A stretch of 64,000 nucleotides of DNA, from NCBI GenBank assembly GCA_945883425.1, contig CAMCXM010000001.1, forward strand, positions 43,424-107,423. Reading direction: 5' to 3'. The notes beneath the pieces are model-generated. The model had not been told where the DNA came from and did not search any database. It saw only the letters and a program-made list of their open reading frames with translations. The stretch's first letter is position 1. Every line of letters begins with the position of its first letter. Positions 36,505-44,384 of this stretch are shown piece by piece. Position numbers and translations under genes: made by a program. Origin of the DNA: Spirosoma fluviale (lineage in GTDB: Bacteria; Bacteroidota; Bacteroidia; Cytophagales; Flexibacteraceae).

Positions 36505-37377
36505 CTATTTTCCAACCAGATTAATAATAACCAGAACCGTGGTGATACTGGAAATAATCAAACTGATGGCAGGCAGATTAAGCCTGAAGTTTTTGGCTTT
36601 CATTGGTTCTACATATAGAACATCGTTGGGCAACAGAAAGAAGTGATTACCTTCAATCAGTGACCGGTCGGTAAGGTCCAGAGTGCTGATCTGCACTTTG
36701 TTGTCAATGGTCCGAATAAGTTTGATCTTGTGCCGGTTGGCAACATCCGTGAGATCCCCGGCAAATCCAATCGCTTCCAGAACGGAGGCTCTGTCGTTGT
36801 ATATGAAGTGAACCCCTGGTGATCTTACTTCACCCAGCACGGTCACTTTAAAACTCACCAGCTTCACTTTTACCTGAACATTGCTGGTGTACTTATCGAT
36901 TTTTTCAGCCAGAATAGCCGAAACTTCCGGTATGGTTTTATCTTTCACATACACATCTCCTAATAGTGGAAACTGGATATTTCCTTTTCCATCGACCGTA
37001 TAACCTGAAATATAGAGCTGGCTCAGACTCATTTGCATTTGTACATTCGAGGTCTGTCCATCCAGATTAAATGGCTGAACAGAAGCCGGGTCCTGACCCA
37101 TTACCTTAATATTGAGAATGTCGCCGTGCTGAACTTTATACGCCTGTATCTGCGCCTGGTATTCCTTAACCTGCTCGTTTCCCGTTTTGTTTGATTTCGG
37201 TTTATCCTGCAGATAGACCAGCTCTCTGTTTGGAATACAGGACTGAAAAACGATCAGAATCAGAAAGAATAAACGAAGAGGATGGCTGGCTATCAAGAGA
37301 TATTCGTTCGAAAAGGAGTGCAAATGTAGGCTTTTTCTCTGTGGAAAACAGTGGAAATCCGAAGGCGGCTCATTCAC
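36505..37377 (-). CDS. Wza-like polysaccharide export lipoprotein
   Basis: Outer-membrane polysaccharide export protein. The lipobox IVFQSC follows the hydrophobic stretch LRLFFLILIVFQ. A Poly_export domain follows (VQHGDILNIKVMGQDPASVQ, about 90-190) and then SLBB-type segments (VTVLGEVRSPGVHFIYNDRASVLEAI, about 200-240). The C-terminal FRLNLPAISLIISSITTVLVIINLVGK is a membrane helix, as in Bacteroidota homologues. The start is unclear: the ATG at 37377 leaves 28 unusual residues before the signal, while a TTG at 37296 would give a compact lipoprotein signal. No Wzc-like partner or glycosyltransferase cluster lies beside it; hisS precedes by 23 bases. Confidence 0.85.
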   Translation of the reverse strand: MNEPPSDFHCFPQRKSLHLHSFSNEYLLIASHPLRLFFLILIVFQSCIPNRELVYLQDKPKSNKTGNEQVKEYQAQIQAYKVQHGDILNIKVMGQDPASVQPFNLDGQTSNVQMQMSLSQLYISGYTVDGKGNIQFPLLGDVYVKDKTIPEVSAILAEKIDKYTSNVQVKVKLVSFKVTVLGEVRSPGVHFIYNDRASVLEAIGFAGDLTDVANRHKIKLIRTIDNKVQISTLDLTDRSLIEGNHFFLLPNDVLYVEPMKAKNFRLNLPAISLIISSITTVLVIINLVGK

Positions 37378-37400
37378 CTGTTGACTGTAACCTCTGGCCC

Positions 37401-38774
37401 TCAGGCATTCAGTTTTTCTACAACCTGATCCAGATTCAGCTTTTCCTGCGTACCGGTCGCCAGATTTTTCAGGGTCAGTGTACCTTCTTTGATTTCATCT
37501 TCACCTGCTACCAAAACCCATGGAATCTGTTTGGCATCCGCATACCCAAACTGCTTTTTCAGCTTGGCAGGTTCGGGATACAATTCACAGGAAATGCCCG
37601 CTTTTCGCAAAGAAGAAAGCAGCTGAAGGTAAAATGGAATCTGATTTTCATCGAAGAGGACAACCAGAACTTTGGAAGAAGAAGCGGGCATCGAAGCCGT
37701 TTTTCCCAGTTCGGACAGTAAATCATAGACGCGATCTATACCAAACGAAAAGCCAACTCCCGGAATACCGTTAACGCCAAACACAGACGTGAGTTCATCG
37801 TAGCGGCCGCCTCCGGAAATACTTCCCACCTTCACGCCATGCGGAACGACTTCAAAAATAGGTCCGGTGTAGTATGAAAGTCCACGGGCCAGACTCAGAT
37901 CAAACCGCATTTTAGCCAGGACTTCCGGAAAACCTGAAACCATAGAGACAATCTGATCCAGATCCGAAAAACCACTGGCCGCCAACTCATTGCCGGATAG
38001 CTTTTCTTTGAGAACGCTGTAATCACCCGATGTAAACGAAATGATACCCGTCCGTAATGAAGCCAGTTTCTCCACAAACTCCGGTGAAAACCCCTTCTGC
38101 GTCATCTCCTGCGCTACTACCAGCCACTCCACTTTATCCAGCTTATCCAGACTCACGCTCATATCGGCTTCCCGGCCGGGCGCTCCGCAAAAATCAGCCA
38201 GCCCGGAGAGGATCTTCCGGTGGTTGATTTTGATGATGAAGTCTTCAATTTCCAACCGTTGCATCACTTCGCAGATCATCTGCATAATCTCGGTTTCGCA
38301 GATCAACGACTGCGTTCCAACCACATCGGCATCACATTGATAAAACTCGCGATAGCGACCAAACGAAGGACGATCGGCTCTCCAGACCGGTTGCATCTGG
38401 TAGCGTTTGAAAGGAAAGGTCAGCGTGTTTCGGTTCATCACGACAAAGCGGGCCAAAGGCACTGTGAGATCGTACCGAAGCGCTTTTTCCGATACCTTCC
38501 GGGTAAGTGCTTTGTATCCTTTTTCCACGTCTTCTGCCTTCACATCCGACAGGAAATCGCCTGAATTCAGAATCTTATAAATCAACTGATCACCCTCATC
38601 TCCATATTTTCCGGTGAGTACACTCAGATTTTCCATGGCCGGGGTTTCCAGCGGTGCAAATCCAAACCGCTCAAAAACGGACCGAATCGTAGAAAAAATA
38701 TGGTTCCGGACCATCATCTGCTGTGGGCCGAAATCGCGTGTACCGCGGGGAATGCTGAGGTTTTCTTTTGCCAT
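37401..38774 (-). CDS. hisS: Histidyl-tRNA synthetase
   Basis: Class II aminoacyl-tRNA synthetase charging tRNA-His; cytoplasmic. 457 residues, full length. Visible are the N-terminal PRGTRDFGPQQM, motif 2 (QPVWRADRPSFGRYREFYQCDADVVG), the HisA motif GLSYYTGPIFEVV, motif 3 in GVGFSFGIDRVYDL, and a C-terminal anticodon-binding domain (KVLVVLFDENQIPFYLQLL onward). Probably co-transcribed with the export lipoprotein and ALDH downstream and with the CoA-transferase subunit 48 bases upstream; the functional link is not evident. Confidence 0.97.
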   Translation of the reverse strand: MAKENLSIPRGTRDFGPQQMMVRNHIFSTIRSVFERFGFAPLETPAMENLSVLTGKYGDEGDQLIYKILNSGDFLSDVKAEDVEKGYKALTRKVSEKALRYDLTVPLARFVVMNRNTLTFPFKRYQMQPVWRADRPSFGRYREFYQCDADVVGTQSLICETEIMQMICEVMQRLEIEDFIIKINHRKILSGLADFCGAPGREADMSVSLDKLDKVEWLVVAQEMTQKGFSPEFVEKLASLRTGIISFTSGDYSVLKEKLSGNELAASGFSDLDQIVSMVSGFPEVLAKMRFDLSLARGLSYYTGPIFEVVPHGVKVGSISGGGRYDELTSVFGVNGIPGVGFSFGIDRVYDLLSELGKTASMPASSSKVLVVLFDENQIPFYLQLLSSLRKAGISCELYPEPAKLKKQFGYADAKQIPWVLVAGEDEIKEGTLTLKNLATGTQEKLNLDQVVEKLNA

Positions 38775-38822
38775 GTTTGTCGCAGGAATCCACTTTTCAG
38801 GAGGATACCTTCTTGTTAATTA

Positions 38823-39515
38823 TTAAGGACTGACGGTTTTCTGTTCAATCCGTTTTTCGTACTGATCGCCTTTGAACAGATAATTGATGTAGATGCCCGG
38901 CGTGTGAACATGGTTTGGATCCAGCTCACCAACCGGTACAATTTCTTCCACTTCGGCTACGACAATCTTTCCGGCAGTTGCCATCATGGGATTGAAATTG
39001 CGGGCCGTCCCTTTGTAAATGAGGTTGCCCATCGCATCTCCTTTCCAGGCTTTCACGAAAGCAAAATCGGCGGTAAGTCCATGTTCCATGAGATAAGTCT
39101 TGCCTTCAAATTCGCGGGTTTCCTTTCCTTCGGCGACTTCGGTTCCTACACCTGCCGGAGTAAAAAAGGCCGGGATTCCCGCCCCACCTGCACGAATTCG
39201 CTCGGCCAGCGTTCCCTGAGGAATCAGTTCTACTTCCAACTCGCCGCTCAGAAGTTGTCGTTCAAACTCTGCATTTTCTCCTACATAAGAAGAAATCATT
39301 TTTTTCACCTGCCGTGTCTGGAGCATCAGACCGATACCAAAATCGTCGACACCGGCATTGTTGGAAATACAGGTAAGGTTTTTTACACCCGATCGTAACA
39401 GCGCTGCAATGCTGTATTCCGGAATTCCGCTGAGGCCAAAGCCGCCCAGCATCAGTGTATCGCCATTTTTTACCTGGGCCACTACGGCATCCAGATCGGT
39501 AATAATCTTGCTCAT
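38823..39515 (-). CDS. 3-oxoacid CoA-transferase, subunit A
   Basis: Alpha subunit of a family I CoA-transferase, which moves CoA from succinyl-CoA (or acetyl-CoA) to a 3-oxoacid such as acetoacetate. The ATG at 39515 gives MSKIITDLDAVVAQVKNGD and 230 residues, the usual size. Motifs: MLGGFGLSGIPEYSI at the N-terminus, NAEFERQLLSGELEVELIPQGTLAERIRAGGAGIPAFFTP, and the closing NHVHTPGIYINYLF. The catalytic glutamate is in subunit B, which is normally the next gene; here hisS follows instead, so B must be elsewhere. scoA/atoD symbols are withheld because the acid specificity is not readable. Confidence 0.9.
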   Translation of the reverse strand: MSKIITDLDAVVAQVKNGDTLMLGGFGLSGIPEYSIAALLRSGVKNLTCISNNAGVDDFGIGLMLQTRQVKKMISSYVGENAEFERQLLSGELEVELIPQGTLAERIRAGGAGIPAFFTPAGVGTEVAEGKETREFEGKTYLMEHGLTADFAFVKAWKGDAMGNLIYKGTARNFNPMMATAGKIVVAEVEEIVPVGELDPNHVHTPGIYINYLFKGDQYEKRIEQKTVSP

Positions 39516-39683
39516 ATCAGGTGTATCAGAATTGGACCGCAAAGAAACGGGGTTCCCTGATAAAATCCCGAAGGATTTACACACTGAAATTAAGAGTTTT
39601 TAACCAGTGCTGACTTTCAGATAGTTGGTTCATTGGTTCGATTTATCCATTTTTGGGGCCATTTACAGTGTGAGAAAAATCAT

Positions 39684-40868
39684 ATGAAAATTCTGCTTCA
39701 GTTCTTCCGGATATTCACAGGCGCCTTATTTATCTTTTCTGGTTCTGTCAAACTGATCGATCCGGTAGGAACTCAGATCAAAATGGAAGAGTACTTCGAA
39801 GTATTTGCCCAGGCCTTTCACCCGTTCTTTGAACATTTTGTGGCGTTTGCACTTCCCATTGCCGTGATCATGTGTGTGGCCGAAGTGGTGATGGGCGTTG
39901 CCCTTCTTCTTTTTTATAAAATGAGAATCAACATGTGGCTGTTTCTGCTACTGATGATTTTCTTCACGTTTCTCACCGGATACACCGCCATGGCTCTGTA
40001 TGCCAAGGAACATCAGGAAACCGGATTCGCAGTCTGGTTTGCCTCTTTCGCCGGTGTTGCAAGTCCAGCCGAAATCAATGCCGTCAGCGATTGCGGTTGT
40101 TTTGGTGACTTTATCAAACTTCGTCCATGGGAATCCTTTCTGAAAGATCTGATCCTGATGGTACCAACTATTTTCCTGTTCTGGAACCGAAAGAAACTGG
40201 AATCGGAATTCAAGGAAAGTGTCAATATCACCGGAATGGTGTTGTCGCTTGGAATCTCCTGTTTTGTTGCCTGGCATGCCATCGAACATCTTCCGATGTT
40301 TGATTTCCGTCCGTATAAAGTGGGTGCCAACATCAAAAAGAACATGGAGCCTTCGGAGCCTCTTCGTTATGTGTACTTTATGGAGCGCAATGGAGAGACG
40401 AAGGAATTCACCGAATATCCAACCGATACCACCTGGAAATTCAAGACAATGGAGGTGGCCAATCCAGATGCCAAACCGAAGATTACTGATTACAGTCTCT
40501 GGAACGACGAAGGCGATTTTACACAGCAATCGTTCGAAGGCAACAAACTTTTTCTTATCGTTCGGAAGGCCGATAAAGTGGATCCGAAAGACCTAAAAAA
40601 AGTGAGTTCTCTTTTCAGCAACATGGCCAAACTGGGCAAAATGAAAATTGAGTGTTCCGTCATTACAGGAAGTGATGCCAAATCGATGGAACTTCTCCGT
40701 CATGAAGCACAACTGGCCGTTCCGTATTATTATGGTGACGGTACCGTCCTGAAAACGATCATGCGATCCAACGTAGGATTGTGGATGTTGAAATACGGTG
40801 AAGTGAAAGGCAAGTGGCATCTCAACGACTGCCCGGATATCCATGAAGTGATTGAATCGTTGAAATAA
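39684..40868 (+). CDS. DoxX/MauE-type membrane protein, BT_3928-like
   Basis: Inner-membrane protein of a family common in Bacteroidota. The start is the ATG at 39684 (MKILLQFFRIFTGALFIFSG); the ORF's first ATG is upstream of the conserved region. Four membrane helices occupy about residues 1-170, with a VSDCGCFGDFIKL loop carrying a CxC pair typical of MauE/DoxX relatives, which suggests thiol redox work in the envelope (inference). A fifth hydrophobic segment (MVLSLGISCFVAWHAIEHL) precedes a ~190-residue soluble C-terminal region with FEGNKLFLIVRKADKV, which may be thioredoxin-like. Convergent with the acyltransferase gene, four bases away. Confidence 0.82.
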   Translation: MKILLQFFRIFTGALFIFSGSVKLIDPVGTQIKMEEYFEVFAQAFHPFFEHFVAFALPIAVIMCVAEVVMGVALLLFYKMRINMWLFLLLMIFFTFLTGYTAMALYAKEHQETGFAVWFASFAGVASPAEINAVSDCGCFGDFIKLRPWESFLKDLILMVPTIFLFWNRKKLESEFKESVNITGMVLSLGISCFVAWHAIEHLPMFDFRPYKVGANIKKNMEPSEPLRYVYFMERNGETKEFTEYPTDTTWKFKTMEVANPDAKPKITDYSLWNDEGDFTQQSFEGNKLFLIVRKADKVDPKDLKKVSSLFSNMAKLGKMKIECSVITGSDAKSMELLRHEAQLAVPYYYGDGTVLKTIMRSNVGLWMLKYGEVKGKWHLNDCPDIHEVIESLK

Positions 40869-40872
40869 CGAT

Positions 40873-41943
40873 TTAGCCTCCCGCTGGTTTATAAGCAAAC
40901 CGGTCTTTGAGCTGATTGATTGGTTTTTCAATCAAAAACCAGGAAGCACTGCAAATCAGCAAGGTGAGCAGGGAATAAATGATCCACCTGACTTCAACGG
41001 AGGGAATTTCCAATCCATTTATTTGGAAACTCCATTTCACAAAATCCGGCACAAAGAGATGGTAGAGATAAATACCATAACTGATTTTACCCAGGTAGGA
41101 AACGAAGGGGTTGTTGAAAAAATAGCCTGGTATTCCCCTGATTCCCCTGGCTGCCATGTAAATGAAAAAGGCACAACCAATGGCAAAAAATGGAATCACC
41201 TGACCAAGGAAACTGATTCCATAAAACTGAACCCAACGAAGTTTGATGCTGAGCGTAATCATCCAGAACAACCACATCAGCGCAGCGGCATACGGTATCG
41301 GTTTTTCTTTTTGCCACAACAAGGACAAAGCACTGCCCACACCAAACGCATCAAACTGACAAACCGGAAATTTGGAAAACTGTGTGGCGGGTGCCTGCAG
41401 ATAAAGTCCGGCCTTGGTAGCCATACCCAATAGAATAAAACCCAGAACAAGATGCCAGTTGTATTTGGGTGGGCAGCTCAGAATGAGAACCGGCCAGATA
41501 AGATAGTATTGTTCTTCAATGGCCAGCGACCAGAGGTGCTCCACATAACCGGAATGCCAGTTGTTGGTGAGAAAAAGCAAAATATTGTACCCATAGCCGA
41601 CAAGCCAGGGCCAGATTTCCCGTGCATGACCAATGCCGAAAACCAATAAGCATCCGACATATAAGTAGTAAATGGGAAAAATCCGGATGGTACGCCGGAT
41701 GTAAAAGGTTTTGAGAATCCGGGAGCGAATGCCCGCAATTCCGGATTGAAAGGCATCCTGCTGGCGAAGTAGAATATTGGTGATCAGAAATCCGGAAAGC
41801 ACGAAAAACATGCCCACCCCCATCGAACCTCCTAAGTGAATAGGGCTTGGTCCTTCGTACCAATGATGCAAAACCACCATTAACACAGCAATGGTACGCA
41901 CCCCATCCAGGTGCTTAAAATAGGGATTACCGGAAACGGTCAT
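40873..41943 (-). CDS. Membrane acyltransferase, acyltransferase-3 family
   Basis: Integral-membrane O-acyltransferase (OafA/YrhL-like) that usually acetylates cell-surface polysaccharide or lipid. 356 residues with about ten hydrophobic segments. The family opening is HLDGVRTIAVLMVVLHHWY, with the His of the RxxAxxxVxxxH-type motif. GGSMGVGMFFVLSGFLITNILL follows, then RRTIRIFPIYYLYV and HLWSLAIEEQYYLIWP (the catalytic SLxxExQFY-like motif). No SGNH extension. Its ATG overlaps the stop of the spermidine-synthase-like gene (41940-41943), so the two are translationally coupled; a joint role is possible but unproven. Confidence 0.9.
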   Translation of the reverse strand: MTVSGNPYFKHLDGVRTIAVLMVVLHHWYEGPSPIHLGGSMGVGMFFVLSGFLITNILLRQQDAFQSGIAGIRSRILKTFYIRRTIRIFPIYYLYVGCLLVFGIGHAREIWPWLVGYGYNILLFLTNNWHSGYVEHLWSLAIEEQYYLIWPVLILSCPPKYNWHLVLGFILLGMATKAGLYLQAPATQFSKFPVCQFDAFGVGSALSLLWQKEKPIPYAAALMWLFWMITLSIKLRWVQFYGISFLGQVIPFFAIGCAFFIYMAARGIRGIPGYFFNNPFVSYLGKISYGIYLYHLFVPDFVKWSFQINGLEIPSVEVRWIIYSLLTLLICSASWFLIEKPINQLKDRFAYKPAGG

Positions 41944-43427
41944 TTCTGAAAATAGCTGCTCAGCATTTTCTCAGCATAATGTTCAACCGGAGCAAAATCG
42001 TCGAGCAAAACAATTCCTTCTCCTTTTCCAATATCATTGAGTTCCACTTCCTGGGCCAACATATCCTGAATTTCCGGTGATACCTGTGGTGCCCTGTAAC
42101 CTGGATTTTTCAAAGAGCATACCAGCATGATATTCTGAACCCGCTCAGCAGGTGCTGTCTTCCGCGGTTTGAATGCCTTCACAACCGGGAAAACCTCCCG
42201 GCAGGTTTTCACCATCGAATGAAATAAATCACGGTTTGGGCCTGCCACCGGACTGAGAATGTTGATCATGAGCACACCATCTTCGGTGAGCGAAGTGGCC
42301 ATTTTCTCCATCGCTTCTTTTGATACCAGGTGAAACGGAATGGAAAACAGAGAGCGGTATGCATCGCCCATAATGACGTCGTACTTCTTCTTGTTGTGGT
42401 TGAGGTAGATTCTTCCATCCTCATGAATGGGAACAATCCGCTCATCGGGCTTAAGCCGAAATTCTTTCTCGGCAATGTCGGTGAGAGCCGGATCAATTTC
42501 AAGGACATCCATTTTCATGTTTGGATAAGCATTCTGAAAATACTTGGGAACCGAATACGCACCCCCGCCAATCAAAAGTGTGTTCACCGGATTCGGATGA
42601 AAATGAAACATCATTTTATAAAACCGGGAATAAACAAAGGCCAATGAATCAGAATCGAGGTACATTCCTGAACTGTATTCGTTTCCCACCTTCATCACTT
42701 TACAAACCCGGTCGTGTTTTTCCGGATACGGTCCGGTAATCACCTGTACTGAACAATACTCGGTATCGCGGATTTTCAACAGATTGTTTTTGCCAAAAGC
42801 CTGCACAAAAGGAGATATCAGAAACACAACCAGCGCAATGGTGGCATCGTTACTACGCCTGTTGATCAAGGCCAGAATTAAGGTTAATGCACTGAGAATA
42901 AACATGATGTTTCGACTTCCCACCCAAGCCATCAGATAAAATCCGACGAGAAACGTACCCACAATACTTCCTACCGATGACAGAGCGTACAAACGCCCGA
43001 TGGTAGCGCCGGATGTATTGATGTCTTTCATCCGGATGCGGACAGCTTGCGGAGAAACCATACCAAGCAAATAGGCAGGCAAACCGAATAAAATGCTGGC
43101 TGATACAGCGGCACTCCATTTCACACTCACAAAAAACGTGGTGATGTAAGCCAGTACCGTCTGGTTGATGACCGCCACAACCCCAATGGAAACGCCCGCC
43201 AACAGCAAAACCTGAGACAGCCGTTTCTGACTCGGGTCCTCATCGGCTTTCATTCCGCCATGGTAATAACCCAGACTAAGGCTTGCCAGAATCACTCCGA
43301 TGAGGCTGGTCCAGATGAATGTGGAAGTTCCGACATAAGGTGCCAGTATTCGGGAGCCGGTCAGTTCCAGCATCATGACCACGGCACCACTCAGGAAGAC
43401 CGTAATTTCCAGGACGTATTTTTTCAT
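41940..43427 (-). CDS. Membrane protein with spermidine-synthase-like methyltransferase-fold domain
   Basis: Fusion of a membrane domain with a spermine/spermidine synthase-like domain. The first ~215 residues form about seven hydrophobic helices, starting VLEITVFLSGAVVMMLELTGSRILAPYVG, which is the common signature of these fused transporters. The C-terminal ~270 residues have the Rossmann fold: TLLIGGGAYSVPKYFQ, MDVLEIDPALTDIAE, DGRIYLNH, KKYDVIMGDAYRS. The D of the usual catalytic GGGDG is missing (GGGAYS), as is common in this subfamily, so polyamine synthesis is doubtful. Coupled with the downstream acyltransferase. Substrate unknown. Confidence 0.85.
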   Translation of the reverse strand: MKKYVLEITVFLSGAVVMMLELTGSRILAPYVGTSTFIWTSLIGVILASLSLGYYHGGMKADEDPSQKRLSQVLLLAGVSIGVVAVINQTVLAYITTFFVSVKWSAAVSASILFGLPAYLLGMVSPQAVRIRMKDINTSGATIGRLYALSSVGSIVGTFLVGFYLMAWVGSRNIMFILSALTLILALINRRSNDATIALVVFLISPFVQAFGKNNLLKIRDTEYCSVQVITGPYPEKHDRVCKVMKVGNEYSSGMYLDSDSLAFVYSRFYKMMFHFHPNPVNTLLIGGGAYSVPKYFQNAYPNMKMDVLEIDPALTDIAEKEFRLKPDERIVPIHEDGRIYLNHNKKKYDVIMGDAYRSLFSIPFHLVSKEAMEKMATSLTEDGVLMINILSPVAGPNRDLFHSMVKTCREVFPVVKAFKPRKTAPAERVQNIMLVCSLKNPGYRAPQVSPEIQDMLAQEVELNDIGKGEGIVLLDDFAPVEHYAEKMLSSYFQK

Positions 43428-43456
43428 TGGGACAATTCAGGTTGCAAAAAACAATA

Positions 43457-43477
43457 TCCGGAAGAAATTATTCCGGA
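43457..43477. promoter_or_regulatory. Inverted repeat upstream of the spermidine-synthase-like gene (possible operator)
   Basis: TCCGGAA - 7 bases - TTCCGGA, a perfect 7-base dyad 30 bases before the ATG at 43427. The position suits a repressor site or a leader hairpin; no function can be read. Confidence 0.3.
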
Positions 43478-43609
43478 AAATTCGACTGTATTTTTCTGGA
43501 TGAGTTTCGAATGTAAAATGAGCGGACAGAAATAATGGTTCAAAAGCCATTTTTGGTACAATCAGAGGGGTTGTCTCCATAAGCAAACCGTGAACACGTC
43601 CGGTATTTT

Positions 43610-44341
43610 TTATCGGCTGAGGGCTACGTAATCACGCAACACAGCCAAAAGGAAATCTTTATCATTCACAATCTCACGCGGAGGAATTCCCATTTTCCGG
43701 GCGAGGATGACGGATAATTCGGTGATCGATTGCCGGTGGCCGGCTGTCGCATTTGCCTTTGACCGGTCGAGTACTTCTTTGATAAGGATGGCCTCGCTTT
43801 CCGAAATCATGATGGATTGGGCAAAACTTGGTGTGTAATTGGCCAGAGATTTAATTTTCAATAGCTGACTCACCGAGTTTTCTTTCGGAAAATACTTTAC
43901 CACCACCGTATTGGAAAGAATCTCTCCGATCCGTTGCCTGGACGGAGAAAACCCAACCAGCAATGCAACCGCTGCTCCCGAACTAAGGAAAATATCGACC
44001 GAACGGAAAGCCCAGCGGATTACATAGTCCATCAGCTCACAAGGTTGCCCGTCGAGCCGCATGATTCTCAAATGCAAGATCCGCTTTCCTATTGAGCTTC
44101 CGTGCAGAAAGTATTCACTCACCAGAGAATAGAATACAAATACCGTCACCAAAACAATGCCGACCACCAGCTGAACATCCTCGCCAAACGATGAGTAAAC
44201 ACTTGCAAGATAAAAGATCAATGTTGCAAACACACCCATCACCGTCCAATCCAGAAAAAGAGCCAAAAGCCTTTCCCAGAAAGTTCCGAGTTCATACCGG
44301 ATCATGACGTTCTGAACCGTTTTTATTTCAATGGATGCCAC
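43610..44341 (-). CDS. RDD family membrane protein
   Basis: Integral-membrane protein of unknown biochemical role. The RDD domain spans about residues 15-150 with three membrane helices; YELGTFWERLLALFLDW carries the Arg...Asp pattern, followed by GSSIGKRILHLRIMRLDG and SPSRQRIGEILSNTVVV. A soluble C-terminal part of ~90 residues (ESEAILIKEVLDRSKAN onward) is predicted helical. It is divergent from, and only 43 bases away from, the SpoIIM-type gene. RDD and SpoIIM genes are frequent neighbours in MoxR/DUF58 clusters, so it probably belongs to that system. Confidence 0.87.
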   Translation of the reverse strand: MASIEIKTVQNVMIRYELGTFWERLLALFLDWTVMGVFATLIFYLASVYSSFGEDVQLVVGIVLVTVFVFYSLVSEYFLHGSSIGKRILHLRIMRLDGQPCELMDYVIRWAFRSVDIFLSSGAAVALLVGFSPSRQRIGEILSNTVVVKYFPKENSVSQLLKIKSLANYTPSFAQSIMISESEAILIKEVLDRSKANATAGHRQSITELSVILARKMGIPPREIVNDKDFLLAVLRDYVALSR

Positions 44342-44384
44342 TGGTCTGTGCGTGCTTTTTATTTATTTGCGTCACCTAAAATCG

